In this document: positions 16,222 to 25,834 of the stretch, piece by piece
Numbering within the stretch: the first letter of the stretch is position 1
Layout: each line of letters begins with the position of its first letter
NCBI GenBank assembly: GCA_965651905.1
Contig: CBFGUG010000033.1
Coordinates: 11,596-75,595, forward strand
Direction of reading: 5' to 3'
DNA: 64,000 nt
From: SZUA-265 sp965651905
GTDB lineage: Bacteria; Myxococcota_A; Polyangia; Polyangiales; Polyangiaceae
Notes under the pieces: generated by a model
What the model was told of the DNA's origin: nothing
What the model saw: only the letters and a program-made list of their open reading frames with translations
Databases searched by the model: none
Position numbers and translations under genes: made by a program

Positions 16222-17706
16222 ATGAGCACCCTGATCGCCGAACACTTGAGCAAGGCTTTTGGGGGAACGCGCGCGCTCACGGACGTGCGGCTCGAGGTGA
16301 ACGCTGGACGCGTGGTTGCCGTGTTGGGTGAAAACGGCGCGGGAAAAAGCACGCTGATGAAGCTGCTTGCCGGGTCGCTCGAACCCGACTCGGGGAGTAT
16401 GACGCTGAGCGGCGACCAATTCTCCCCGCGCAGCCCGGACGACGCTCGCAGACGTGGTATCGCTCTCGTTCCGCAAGAGCCCGAGCTGGCGCTTCACCTG
16501 AGTGTGGAAGAAAACGTCGTACTCGGCGCGGAGCCGACTCGGTACGGCTTCGTCGACAAGTCGACGATGCGTAGCCGAGCATACGCAGCGCTAGAACAGG
16601 TCACGGACGCAAGCAGTCGTATCGACCCCGCCGCACCTGCGGCATCGCTCTCGGCAAGTGAACGCCAGCGGGTGGTGATCGCACGCGCACTTGCCGTCGC
16701 CGAACCCAAGGTACTGATCTTCGACGAGCCGACGAGCAGTCTCACCGCGACGGATGTCGAACGCCTGTTCGACGTCATCGGGCGGTTGAAAGCTCGGGGT
16801 ACGTGCGTACTGTACGTGTCACATTTTCTGGACGAGGTGATGCGTGTCGCGGATGACTATTGCGTGTTACGCGATGGCAAGAACGCGGGCGATGGCAGCA
16901 TCTCGAACACGAGCGTGGACGAGCTAGTGGCGCTGATGGCGGGGGGGACGAGCCATGCTGTGGTCGAGCGTGACAGTCGCTCCGCAAGCGGAGAAGTCGT
17001 GCTGTCCGTGCATCAACTGGCGGGCAAAAAACTTCCCAAACACGCTTCACTCGAGCTGCGTGCGGGCGAGGTACTCGGCATCGCTGGCTTGGTTGGCGCG
17101 GGACGCAGCGAACTGTTGCGCACGATCTTCGGCCTAGCCAAGGTTGCCAGCGGCGAGATCAAAGTTGGTGTTCACGTTGGCCCAGCCTCCCCCGTCAAAC
17201 GCCTGGAGCAGGGCGTTGGCCTACTGAGTGAAGATCGAAAGGGCGAAGGCTTGGCGATGCAATTGTCTCTAGTCGAGAACTTGGTGATGTCGAAACGGGT
17301 CAGCTGGGGTCCGTTCGTTCGTGCTTCGGAAGAACGACGCACGGCCATCGCCCTGCTCGAGCGCCTGCGCGTGCGGTTCAGCGATCCCGATCAGCCCATC
17401 GCGCAATTGTCGGGCGGCAATCAGCAGAAGATCGCCATCGCTCGGTTGCTGCATCAAGATGTGGACGTGCTCTTGCTCGACGAGCCCACACGCGGCATCG
17501 ACGTGGGTAGCCGTGCTGATGTGCATCAGCTGATCGAAGAGCTCGCCTCGAGCGGCAAAGCAGTGTTGTTGGTTTCGAGCTACCTGCCAGAGCTGATGGG
17601 CGTGTGTGATCGAATCGCGGTGATGTCTCGCGGACGGCTCGGCTCGGCCCGAGTAACTGGGGACCTGGACGAACATGCGATACTGCGTGAGGCGGCGGGC
17701 GCATGA
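16222..17706 (+). CDS. Sugar ABC transporter ATPase with two nucleotide-binding domains (RbsA family)
   Basis: A 494-residue duplicated ATPase. The first domain has Walker A GENGAGKST (about 36-44) and Walker B VLIFDEPTSSL. Its signature is the weak LSASERQRV. The second domain has the usual altered Walker A of RbsA-type proteins (LVGAGRSELLRTIFG), signature LSGGNQQKI and Walker B VLLLDEPTRGIDVG. It powers import by the RbsC-type permease. Its stop overlaps the permease start by four bases (ATGA). Confidence 0.95.
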   Translation: MSTLIAEHLSKAFGGTRALTDVRLEVNAGRVVAVLGENGAGKSTLMKLLAGSLEPDSGSMTLSGDQFSPRSPDDARRRGIALVPQEPELALHLSVEENVVLGAEPTRYGFVDKSTMRSRAYAALEQVTDASSRIDPAAPAASLSASERQRVVIARALAVAEPKVLIFDEPTSSLTATDVERLFDVIGRLKARGTCVLYVSHFLDEVMRVADDYCVLRDGKNAGDGSISNTSVDELVALMAGGTSHAVVERDSRSASGEVVLSVHQLAGKKLPKHASLELRAGEVLGIAGLVGAGRSELLRTIFGLAKVASGEIKVGVHVGPASPVKRLEQGVGLLSEDRKGEGLAMQLSLVENLVMSKRVSWGPFVRASEERRTAIALLERLRVRFSDPDQPIAQLSGGNQQKIAIARLLHQDVDVLLLDEPTRGIDVGSRADVHQLIEELASSGKAVLLVSSYLPELMGVCDRIAVMSRGRLGSARVTGDLDEHAILREAAGA

Positions 17707-18707
17707 CAGGGAAACGCACGCTCCAGAGTAAACGCCCGAGCGTCGCAAGCCGCGGCCAGATCGCGCGCCAGGCGTGGGTTGGACCACTCGCGGCCGTGCT
17801 GCTGGTGTACGCGCTGTTTGCGCTCCTCTCACCCGAGACGTTCACTGGCTGGATCAACCTGACCACGATGGCGCGACAAACCGTCGTGGTCGGCATCGCC
17901 GCGCTCGGCATGACGCTCGTGATGGTGCAGGGCGGGATCGATCTATCTGTGGGTTCGAGCGTGGCCTTGACGACGGTCGTCGTGGCGCAAGCACTGAGAC
18001 AGGGCTTCGGACCAGTCAGCGCCTGTCTCATCGGAGGCCTGGTCGGCGCACTTGCCGGGCTGTTCAACGGCGTGCTCGTCGCAGCACTTCGCATCACGCC
18101 GTTCATCGTCACCTTGGGCTCGATGAGCGTGCTGCGCGGAGCGGCCAAGGGCCTCGCGAACGAACAGAAAATCGACGCCGACGATCGCGGACTCAGTGAG
18201 CTGATGGCGATGCCCCCGCTCGATCGACAGTGGCAGGTGTTGCCACTGGGCGTGTGGCTCACCTTGCTGTTGGCTGGGCTGGCGGCGGTGCTTCTGGCGT
18301 GGACACGGTTTGGTCGTCACTTGGTCGCAACAGGCTCGAACGTCGCGACCGCGCGGCTGTGTGGCATCAACGTGCCGCGGGTGACCATCGCGGTTTACGT
18401 CGTCGCGGGGCTGCTCGCGGGCGTCGCGGGCGTGATGGAGTTTTCGTACCTGACCGTGGGCGATCCCACCGACTCGATTGGTCTCGAACTCGCGGTGATC
18501 GCCGCCGTGGTGATCGGCGGGGGTTCGCTCGCAGGTGGTCAGGGCTCGATCGCAGGTACGCTGCTGGGCGCACTGCTGATGACGTTCATTGCCGCTGGTT
18601 GCACCCACGTGGGCGTCCCCAACTGGGTGCAAGAGATTCTGACGGGGCTGATCATCGTGGTCGCCGTGTCTCTGGATGGACTGCGACGCCAGACTGCGTC
18701 ACTGTGA
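17703..18707 (+). CDS. Sugar ABC transporter permease (RbsC family)
   Basis: A 334-residue inner-membrane permease with about 8-10 helices. It has the family signature IDLSVGSSVALTTVV and the C-terminal GRHLVATGSNVATARLCGINVPR, VIGGGSLAGGQGSI segments typical of ribose/xylose-type BPD_transp_2 permeases. The N-terminal 20 residues are basic and cytoplasmic. It ends the rightward sugar operon; its stop overlaps the convergent downstream gene by nine bases. Confidence 0.94.
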   Translation: MTGKRTLQSKRPSVASRGQIARQAWVGPLAAVLLVYALFALLSPETFTGWINLTTMARQTVVVGIAALGMTLVMVQGGIDLSVGSSVALTTVVVAQALRQGFGPVSACLIGGLVGALAGLFNGVLVAALRITPFIVTLGSMSVLRGAAKGLANEQKIDADDRGLSELMAMPPLDRQWQVLPLGVWLTLLLAGLAAVLLAWTRFGRHLVATGSNVATARLCGINVPRVTIAVYVVAGLLAGVAGVMEFSYLTVGDPTDSIGLELAVIAAVVIGGGSLAGGQGSIAGTLLGALLMTFIAAGCTHVGVPNWVQEILTGLIIVVAVSLDGLRRQTASL

Positions 18708-19223
18708 CTCGCTCACCACGCGCACGCCCGAGAGGTGATGCTGCAATGCGCTCAGGCGCCTTCGTAGCGCTACCGAGTGTACAGAAAGTCCAAGATAGTC
18801 GATCGCCTCGGAAACAGCGCTCGTGGGGAACGTCACATAAACGCCCTTGCTGAACCACGAAAGAGCGGTGACCGCCGCGCGTACGCTCGCCGAATCCGTC
18901 AGGATGGCCGCGCGGATGTCGTTCCCTCGACGTAGGTACACGTCCATCGCATCCGTGAGGCGCTTGCGCTGCGCGGCGGACGGCTGAACCACGGGTGAGG
19001 CAACCAGCACACGGATGTCAGGCCAACGCGCAGCCCGCGCATGCACGAAGTGCAAGTACACGTCCAGCTCGTCGTCGTCTAGTTCATGACTGCCGCAGGC
19101 GAACAACACCGACTGGTGTAACGCATCGAACGCCAAGGTGCGGAGCTGGCGCCCGTGAGCATACCTCGGGGTGTCCCCGTCCTCAGGTGGCTTGCTCGGC
19201 CGTAAGTCTCCCCTACTTGTCAT
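18699..19223 (-). CDS. SpoIIAA/STAS-like protein
   Basis: A 174-residue cytoplasmic protein from an ATG at 19223. The core (LACGSHELDDDELDVYLHFV, RVLVASPVVQPSAAQRKRL, RAAILTDSASVRAAVTALSW) follows the pattern of SpoIIAA-like/STAS-related proteins common in myxobacteria, where the second strand is followed by SAxQR and then a [DS]S-x2-R segment. These small proteins are thought to act in partner-switching or lipid binding, but none is well characterised. It is convergent with the sugar permease. The N-terminal 30 residues are charged and unconserved-looking. Confidence 0.7.
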   Translation of the reverse strand: MTSRGDLRPSKPPEDGDTPRYAHGRQLRTLAFDALHQSVLFACGSHELDDDELDVYLHFVHARAARWPDIRVLVASPVVQPSAAQRKRLTDAMDVYLRRGNDIRAAILTDSASVRAAVTALSWFSKGVYVTFPTSAVSEAIDYLGLSVHSVALRRRLSALQHHLSGVRVVSESQ

Positions 19224-19405
19224 CCGTACCCACCGTTTCGCCTACCCGAGCTTGCCTCGCGGATCCAGCATCGTCCAATTCGACCGCAAACGAACGAACG
19301 AAAACTCGCTCCCTCACTCGGAGTCTGGTCCGCGCGAACACTCGAGGCAAGGCCGAAGCTGGCGTGCGCACCCGGACTGAGCCGCGAGGCGCTGATCCCG
19401 TGATT

Positions 19406-20230
19406 TCAATCGTGACAGCCGATGCAGCCGATCTGGGTCTCGGTGTACCCCTGAGACCAACACTCGGCTGCGGCCGCGTACGGCGAGCCTGCTAGGTCAC
19501 GATGCGCGCTGTCGAGCACTTCTCGAAGTTGGGCCTGCTGCGCTGCGTGCTGCGACCCGGCCGCGTCAAGCGCGCGGAAGTGCTCCAGCTGGACCTGCAC
19601 GGCCCACAACTCGCCACGCGAATGCTGCGACAAGTCATCGGGCAGGTTTGCGAGGCGGTAGTCTAGGTCACTCTGCGCCTCAGCCAGCTGCCGCTTTCGA
19701 TCCTCTCCCGAAGCGTATGGGAGCGTAGCAAGCGTGCTCATCATGTGTTGAATGCGAACACCAACGTCATCGGGTGCGATGGCTAGCGAGCGTTTCAGAT
19801 CGGCAGCCCCTAGGGCCTGCAAACGACTCCCCTCCGCGAGATCTCCAGCCCGGTAAGCGAACCCGGACAAGTAGTTGTACAGCCCCCCGCGCCAGGACAA
19901 CGCCGCGGCATGATTCGGGTCCGCCGACAGCGTCGCATCCAATTTGCACCAGAATCGGTCGAGCGCTGCGGCGTCGCCACTGTATCCCGCGAAAGCGTCG
20001 TCCCGCACCCAGTCATCGAAGCGCCCCCCGTCTGCCTGGGGTGATTGGTCACACGTTTGCGTCATGAACCCCTCTAAGCTGCCATTCATCTGCGGCGTTG
20101 ACTCAGGCGCGGGAGCGCAGCTAGCGGGCGGCGCTGGAGCACGGCTCGGTTCCCTCGGCTCAGACGACTCACTCCCCGCGGCGCACGCGAGCGACAGCAA
20201 GACCCCACTTCCCCAAAGCAGCACCTTCAT
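19406..20230 (-). CDS. TPR-like lipoprotein ending in a CxxCH motif
   Basis: A 274-residue lipoprotein: MKVLLWGSGVLLSLAC is a signal peptide with lipobox, followed by a Pro/Ser-rich linker. The body is helical with TPR-like spacing (AALSWRGGLYNYLSGFAYRAGD, DLKRSLAIAPDDVGVR). The last residues read GCIGCHD: a cytochrome-c heme-binding CxxCH ends one residue before the stop. Cytochrome domains normally need a distal Met or His and more surrounding fold, so this may be a minimal heme site, a metal or disulfide motif, or chance. No function is known. It lies near a hybrid histidine kinase on the same strand. Confidence 0.72.
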   Translation of the reverse strand: MKVLLWGSGVLLSLACAAGSESSEPREPSRAPAPPASCAPAPESTPQMNGSLEGFMTQTCDQSPQADGGRFDDWVRDDAFAGYSGDAAALDRFWCKLDATLSADPNHAAALSWRGGLYNYLSGFAYRAGDLAEGSRLQALGAADLKRSLAIAPDDVGVRIQHMMSTLATLPYASGEDRKRQLAEAQSDLDYRLANLPDDLSQHSRGELWAVQVQLEHFRALDAAGSQHAAQQAQLREVLDSAHRDLAGSPYAAAAECWSQGYTETQIGCIGCHD

Positions 20231-20306
20231 ACGAACACGGGTAGATCAGTTCGAGCGGGATGTCCACCGCACGCAAGACCAAACTCCAAGTAGCGTGACC
20301 CCGACT

Positions 20307-20391
20307 ACTCCTCGAGCACCACTCCTCCTCGAGCACCACTACTCATCCAGCACCACTACTCATCCAGCACCACTACTCATCCAGCAACTGC
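20307..20391. repeat. 17-bp tandem repeat at the end of the histidine kinase gene
   Basis: Five tandem 17-base units (consensus ACTCATCCAGCACCACT, the first two with CTCCTCGAG in place of CTCATCCAG) start at 20307, 20324, 20341, 20358 and 20375. The last unit encodes the kinase C-terminus (LLDE), and the stop at 20373 sits in the array. Repeat number changes would alter the 3' end. Confidence 0.9.
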
Positions 20392-22745
20392 CGCACACGG
20401 GACGTTAGCCTGGAAGGTGTCACTGGCTTCTGTAGGAACGCGATTCCATCTTTCAACACGCCGTGGTGAACGATGGAATTATCCGTGTACCCGGACATGT
20501 ACAGAACCTTAGCTTCTGGGTGAATCGCATGCATCGCTTCTGCTGCCTCGCGTCCGCTCATCTTCGGCATCACTACGTCGGTCAACATCAGATGAATCCT
20601 ATCTTTGTAGGCTGTTCCGACGCTCAGCGCCTCCAAACCGTTCGCGGCTTCGAGCACGTGATACCCCTGCCGCCGCAGGATCATCGAGGTGACTTCACGC
20701 AGCGCCGCGTCATCTTCGACCAATAGAATGGTTTCTGAGCCAGTTTCCCGAGGTGGAGCGTCTGAGCTCTCGGCGCGTTGCGGTCGTTCTGCGGACGAGA
20801 CTGGGAAGTAGACCTTGAATGTCGTTCCACGATTGAGCTCACTGTAAACCCAGATGTGCCCTCCACTCTGCGTCACGATACCGAACACCGTTGCCAGCCC
20901 CAACCCAGTACCCTGCTGGCCTTGTTTGGTGGTGAAAAAGGGCTCGAAGATTCTGCTCTTCGTCGCTTCATCCATCCCCATGCCCGTGTCAGACACCGCG
21001 AGCACGACGTAGCGGCCCGCGGGCACCCCGATGTGACTCGCCTCGTACTCGTCGTCGAGCGCGATGTTGCCCGTCTCGATGACCAGGGAACCTCCGTGGG
21101 GCATCGCATCGCGTGCGTTGACCGCGAGGTTGATGATGACTTGCTCGATCTGACTCGCGTCCACCTGCACGAGTTCGAGCTTCGAGGTCAGGACGATGCT
21201 CATCTCGATATGTTCACCTATTAAACGCCGTAGCAACCCCTCGACACCCGACACTATCTCACCGAGATCAACCGCTCGAGGTTGCAAGATCTGACGCCGA
21301 CCGAACGCCAGCAGTTGCCGAGTCAGTTCGGTCGCTCTTTTTGCCGCAGTCGAAATCCCGTCCACAGCCGCAAGATTCGGATCTGACTCGCCGAGTTCCA
21401 ACCTGAGCAGTTCCGCGTAACTCAACACGACGGAAAGAATGTTGTTGAAGTCATGCGCGATGCCCCCCGCGAGCTTGCCCACTGCCTCCATCTTTTGCGC
21501 TTGCCGCAGTTGCGATTCCGTCGCCACGCGTTGAGACGCATCTCGAATCGTCGCAAGGGTCGCGTTCTTACCCTCGTGAAGCGTGGGCGCGAGCGAGATG
21601 TCGACGGGAAACGTAGTACCATCACGACGACACCCCGTAAGCGTCTGTCCCTTCGCCATCATCTGTCGTCGTGGCGCCGCCGCATATCCGTCACCCAAAC
21701 GCACACGATCCCCGCGTTGCTGTTCGGGCACTAGTTTCTCGACGGCTTCGCCCACGAGCCCTCCACGGGGATACCCAAACATCCGTTCGGACTCCGCGTT
21801 CGCGAGAAGTATCGCCCCGCCTTCGGCGACGACCAGGATGGCGTCCGCCGAACCATCGAACAGATCGCGAAACGTCTTCTCTTTTTGGGCCAGCTCCGCG
21901 GTTCGCTCTTTGACTCTCTGCTCGAGTTCGTTGCGCGCTTGTATCGCAGCGCCGTGAGCGTCGCGCAGCTCGCGTGCCAAACGCCGGGACCTGGTGATGT
22001 CTTCAGATATGCCGAGCAGGTAAGCGGGCTGCTGGTGTTCATCCAAGATCGTCACCTTGCGAGTATGCAACCAACGTTGCCCAGAAGCCGTGTCGATCGG
22101 TTCTTCTGGGATGTCGACCGTCTCCCCCTGTTTTAGCGTTTCGCGGTCCCGCGCTTGAAAGGCCGAGGCTTGCTCAACATCGAACAGGTCGAAATCAGTC
22201 TTACCGATCAGACGATCGCGAGTGATGCCGAGCAACGCTTCCCCAGCGCGGTTGAAACGAACGAACCGCAAGTCTTTGGCACGTTTGACGAAGACCATCG
22301 AGGGGATGTTCTCCACGATCGAGTCGAGGAATGTGTTTACTTCCCGCAGTTCCTTCTCGCGGTCCGTGAGGTTTCGGGTCATCTTGGCGAAACCCACTAG
22401 AGCACCTGCAGAGTCCCGCATTGCTCGGATCAACACCAGCGCCCAGAAGCGACTGCCGTCCTTGCGCAGCCGCCAGCCTTCGGTTTCGACTCGCCCCGTC
22501 TCTTCGGCCCTTCGCAACAAGCGTTCGGGTTCACCTTGTTGCTGTGCTTCTTCGGTATAGAAGCGGCGGAAGCTGGTACCGATGATTTCGTCCGCCGCGT
22601 AACCCTTCAGCAATTGAGCTCCCGTGTTCCAAGACTGGACCAAGCCCCGCTGATCCAGCGCGAAGATCGCGACATCTTCCAGCGAGTCGAGAAGCAGCTG
22701 CAGGTGCTCCGCAGCAAGCGCCCCACTTTTGGAACTCTTACTCAT
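20373..22745 (-). CDS. Hybrid sensor histidine kinase: three PAS domains, kinase, receiver
   Basis: About 790 residues from the ATG at 22745 (an in-frame start 27 bases upstream is less likely). There are no membrane helices or signal peptide. Order: PAS (about 20-140, with GYAADEIIG and KDGSRFWALVLIR), PAS (145-265, FVKRAKDLRFVRFNRAG), a coiled coil (270-300), PAS (300-415, VAEGGAILLANAESERMFGY), HisKA with AGGIAHDFNNILS, HATPase_c (VNARDAMPHGG, DTGMGM, GTGLGLATV) and a C-terminal receiver (LMLTDVVMPKMSG). This is a cytoplasmic sensor with an internal phosphorelay; the input is unknown. It is divergent from a response regulator at 23010, a plausible partner. Confidence 0.94.
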   Translation of the reverse strand: MSKSSKSGALAAEHLQLLLDSLEDVAIFALDQRGLVQSWNTGAQLLKGYAADEIIGTSFRRFYTEEAQQQGEPERLLRRAEETGRVETEGWRLRKDGSRFWALVLIRAMRDSAGALVGFAKMTRNLTDREKELREVNTFLDSIVENIPSMVFVKRAKDLRFVRFNRAGEALLGITRDRLIGKTDFDLFDVEQASAFQARDRETLKQGETVDIPEEPIDTASGQRWLHTRKVTILDEHQQPAYLLGISEDITRSRRLARELRDAHGAAIQARNELEQRVKERTAELAQKEKTFRDLFDGSADAILVVAEGGAILLANAESERMFGYPRGGLVGEAVEKLVPEQQRGDRVRLGDGYAAAPRRQMMAKGQTLTGCRRDGTTFPVDISLAPTLHEGKNATLATIRDASQRVATESQLRQAQKMEAVGKLAGGIAHDFNNILSVVLSYAELLRLELGESDPNLAAVDGISTAAKRATELTRQLLAFGRRQILQPRAVDLGEIVSGVEGLLRRLIGEHIEMSIVLTSKLELVQVDASQIEQVIINLAVNARDAMPHGGSLVIETGNIALDDEYEASHIGVPAGRYVVLAVSDTGMGMDEATKSRIFEPFFTTKQGQQGTGLGLATVFGIVTQSGGHIWVYSELNRGTTFKVYFPVSSAERPQRAESSDAPPRETGSETILLVEDDAALREVTSMILRRQGYHVLEAANGLEALSVGTAYKDRIHLMLTDVVMPKMSGREAAEAMHAIHPEAKVLYMSGYTDNSIVHHGVLKDGIAFLQKPVTPSRLTSRVRQLLDE

Positions 22746-23009
22746 CCCCAAGCTCCCCGCGCACCATAACACCCTCGAGTGAGCCCGCCTAGCACGGCGC
22801 TGTCCGGGTCGACGACGCGCGAGGATGACCTGACTGGGCCAGATGTTCTACACGCCACTGCGCATGCTACCAGCCGTCGGAGCGATACCCAAGCGCAGCT
22901 TTCGCGGCCTCGTTGCGCGGGCTTAGCTAGAGGCTACGCTGGCCGTACTGTGAGAGGCAAGGCGAAAGCCGAAGGCTAGAAAGCTCTTCGAGAACGGAGG
23001 GGGCGGTAG

Positions 23010-24218
23010 ATGCGAATCGTTGTGGCGGATGATGACCCGTTGACGCGTGCGATACTGGCGCGAACGCTGACAAAACACACATCCCACAAGGTCACGACCG
23101 TGGCCGACGGCGACCTGGCGTTGGACTTGGCGCTGTCGGACGACCCGCCCGACGCGCTGCTACTGGATTGGGTGATGCCTAGGATGACTGGTACGGAAGT
23201 GTGCCGCCGCGTCCGTGCGGCACCGCTGCGCCGTCAGCCGTACATCTTGCTCGTTACCGTCAAGAACCAACGCGACGAACTCGTCGAAGGTCTCGGAGTC
23301 GGGGCGGACGATCTTCTCAGCAAACCCATCGCTCCCGAGGTACTGATCGCGAGGTTGCGGTCGGCAGAGTTGCAGCGAGGTTCGCGACGAACGAGCGCAC
23401 TCGTACAGCGAGCACTGATGAGCGCTCGCTCGGAGGGCAGCGGCGAGCTGTTAATTCGCGACGGCGAGGTTACGGGTCACGTCTTTTTTCACCAAGGCGC
23501 CGTGGCATGGGCCCACATTTCCGACGACCGCAACGCATTGTTCGAGTTGCTTTCACCCGAGTCGGGGCTCGACAAGGAGGCCGCTCGCGACATCGTCAAG
23601 CAGTGCCGCGAGACGGGTGCGCGTTTGAGCGATGTCCTCGTCAGTTGGGGGCTGACCGACCGCGCGAGTTTGCGCGACTCGATGCAAAACTGGATCATGA
23701 AGAAACTGGAAACGATCAGCGGGTTTCGTCAACCGCAGACACTGTTCGTGCCCCACGCGCGACACTACGCCGATGACATGCTCTTCGATCTGGAAGAGGT
23801 AGCCCCGAGCGTGGTCTCAGAATCACGACCTGGAACTGAGCTCGAACTGACGTCGGACTGGTGCAGCGCGTTCCCTCAGGCCGATCCCGACGAAGAAACC
23901 ACGACACTGCTCGCGCGCTGCATGGGGTGCGAGGGCATCAGCGGAGTAGCCATTCTGGATCGCGAGCTCGGGTGTTGCTTCGGGCAGAGCGGGAGCACTC
24001 TCAATCCGCACATCGCGTGGGCGATGCTCCAAAGCATGAGCGTGGTCTCCCGCCACGCGGAGCTCGCGGACATAGTCGTCGTCACGCCACCAGACTTCCA
24101 TCTGATTCGCGTGCTGAAAGGCAAACCCAACCGCTTCGTTTACGCTCGAGCCAGCGGAGACCAAGTGCTGCTCGGCGCCGCACGGCTGCAACTCCAACAA
24201 GTGATGGACGGCTGCTAG
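23010..24218 (+). CDS. Response regulator with DUF4388/PATAN-like and C-terminal roadblock-like segments
   Basis: A 402-residue protein with a strong GGAGGGGG site upstream. Residues 1-120 are a receiver (VVADDDP, phosphoacceptor in LLLDWVMPRMTG, conserved LSKPI). Residues about 130-265 resemble the DUF4388/PATAN effector found in myxobacterial and cyanobacterial regulators (GSGELLIRDGEVTGHVFFHQGAVAWAH, then GLTDRASLRDSMQNWIMKKLE). The last 100 residues (GISGVAILDRELG, then VVVTPPDFHLIRVL) have a roadblock-like alternation of strands and helices. No DNA-binding domain is seen, so output is probably protein-protein. It is divergent from the hybrid kinase. Confidence 0.82.
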   Translation: MRIVVADDDPLTRAILARTLTKHTSHKVTTVADGDLALDLALSDDPPDALLLDWVMPRMTGTEVCRRVRAAPLRRQPYILLVTVKNQRDELVEGLGVGADDLLSKPIAPEVLIARLRSAELQRGSRRTSALVQRALMSARSEGSGELLIRDGEVTGHVFFHQGAVAWAHISDDRNALFELLSPESGLDKEAARDIVKQCRETGARLSDVLVSWGLTDRASLRDSMQNWIMKKLETISGFRQPQTLFVPHARHYADDMLFDLEEVAPSVVSESRPGTELELTSDWCSAFPQADPDEETTTLLARCMGCEGISGVAILDRELGCCFGQSGSTLNPHIAWAMLQSMSVVSRHAELADIVVVTPPDFHLIRVLKGKPNRFVYARASGDQVLLGAARLQLQQVMDGC

Positions 24219-24242
24219 CCCTCAGGGCTCGCTCGAGGCGAG

Positions 24243-24938
24243 TCAGAGCCAATCACGAACGGTATCGAACGCCGCGTAACAGTTCTCCAGCCACAACTTG
24301 GTGCGGCGGCGCTCCATGGGCGTGAGGGTTTGATCTCCATCCGTCAGGTTGATGGCTGCCCAAAAACTCGAGCCGAACCGATCGATCTTGTACATCGCCG
24401 CGCCGTCCAACGCTGGCAGGTCCACGAAGCGCCCACCCACGTCGCGCACTGCCTGAGCCGTGCTCGACTGCTCCAGCTGACTGAAGTCGCTGGAGCGCGC
24501 GTGATTCTTCACCACGACGAAGGCTACCGAGTCGCCGAACTGATCGATCAGATCTTGCAGTTGTTGAACCGAGTCGTAGCCACCGTCCGTGACGTGCCAG
24601 AACACGATCTGCACGCCCATTTCCCGGGCGAAGCCGATCACCTCGCCTGACTCGATCCACCGCCGCAACTTGCGGATGCTTTGAGCAGGCAAGTCGACGA
24701 GCACCCGCCGATCGGCACCCAACGCGCGATCCATGATCTGATCCGCACTAGCAAGACTATCGAAGTCCACAGGCTGCGTGTACTCGCGATAGTAGCGCAC
24801 CAGTGCAGGATGCGAGGTGTCGCCGTCCACCGCCGCAAAGTTCTGCGCTCTGTCGATGAAGTGCTGTGCGAGCACTCTCGCCAGTACCGACTTGCCTACG
24901 CCGCCCTTTTCCCCACCGACCAAGTGCAAAGTGCTCAT
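24243..24938 (-). CDS. ParA/MinD-type P-loop ATPase
   Basis: A 231-residue cytoplasmic protein with the deviant Walker A of the ParA/MinD superfamily (GGEKGGVGKS, residues about 8-17) and a Walker A' region AAVDGD. VLVDLPAQ is the Walker B-type strand. No partner ParB-like gene is adjacent, so chromosome partitioning is unlikely; orphan ParA-like proteins often position cellular machines or mobilisation proteins. Convergent with the response regulator (24-base gap). Confidence 0.82.
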   Translation of the reverse strand: MSTLHLVGGEKGGVGKSVLARVLAQHFIDRAQNFAAVDGDTSHPALVRYYREYTQPVDFDSLASADQIMDRALGADRRVLVDLPAQSIRKLRRWIESGEVIGFAREMGVQIVFWHVTDGGYDSVQQLQDLIDQFGDSVAFVVVKNHARSSDFSQLEQSSTAQAVRDVGGRFVDLPALDGAAMYKIDRFGSSFWAAINLTDGDQTLTPMERRRTKLWLENCYAAFDTVRDWL

Positions 24939-25196
24939 GCGGCAGCCATCTTACGCAAACGCCATCCCTGTCAAGCCCCAACGCCGCCCTGCGACCCATC
25001 CGCGCGGTCGTTCCTGTGAACAGCCGAGCTTGGAACGCAACCGTTGCCCACGACCACACCGCCGAAACATCGAGGCAACCGCGGGAGACGACTCCCTCAG
25101 AGCGTGAACCGAGCCTGAACCAGCACACGTGTGGTCGCTCAGGTGGTAGTGTCGACCTGCGTGACGACTCCGACAACGCTCTGGCCGCGAGGTAAC

Positions 25197-25679
25197 GTGC
25201 AGATCGTCCGCATTGGAGCCGACGACTGGCGCCAGTACCGTGCCTTGCGCCTGGCAGCGTTGGCTGAATCGCCCGATGCTTTCGGCTCGACGCTGGCCGA
25301 TGAACAGACGGAACCCGACGACTTTTGGTGCATCCGCTTGGGCAACGCTGCCGCTGCCACGCTGGTCGCCAGGCAGGATGCAAGAGATGTCGGACTCACC
25401 GTGGTTGCTCCCGCACAAGGCTCAGATGCGGGTGTGTATTCCGTGTGGGTCGCGCCAGAGGCACGGAAACGGCGAGTCGGTCGTTCTTTGATCGAAGCGG
25501 CGATCGAATTCGCACAGCAAGGTGGGTTCGCTCGTTTACTGCTCGAGGTCGGCGATCACAACGTTGCCGCCATCACATTGTATACGTCCTTGGGCTTCTC
25601 TCCGACGGGCAACACGACCTGCATGCCCGCACCCCGCAGTCACCTCACCGAACACGAGTTGGCACTGGCGCTCAGGTGA
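25197..25679 (+). CDS. GNAT-family N-acetyltransferase
   Basis: About 160 residues from a GTG at 25197 preceded by GAGG; an ATG 66 bases upstream would add an unconvincing N-terminus. The acetyl-CoA-binding signature is clear: VYSVWVAPEARKRRVGRSLIEAAI (V-x-P-x-x-R-x-x-G/R-x-G/R) and the later NVAAITLYTSLGF. The second basic residue of the pyrophosphate loop reads RRVGR rather than RGxG. GNAT enzymes acetylate amines on small molecules or proteins; the substrate cannot be told. Confidence 0.88.
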   Translation: MQIVRIGADDWRQYRALRLAALAESPDAFGSTLADEQTEPDDFWCIRLGNAAAATLVARQDARDVGLTVVAPAQGSDAGVYSVWVAPEARKRRVGRSLIEAAIEFAQQGGFARLLLEVGDHNVAAITLYTSLGFSPTGNTTCMPAPRSHLTEHELALALR

Positions 25680-25834
25680 CGAATTTGGCCATCGCGTGGC
25701 CATTCTCGAGAGTTCCCGTCAACGAAACGAACCCACGTCGAAATGAGTCCGTTTCGCTGTCTCGACTCGGGCATCCGTCTCACCGCTGCAAGATGGTTGG
25801 TAACCCACAACCACTCATCGAAGCAACAGTGAGC

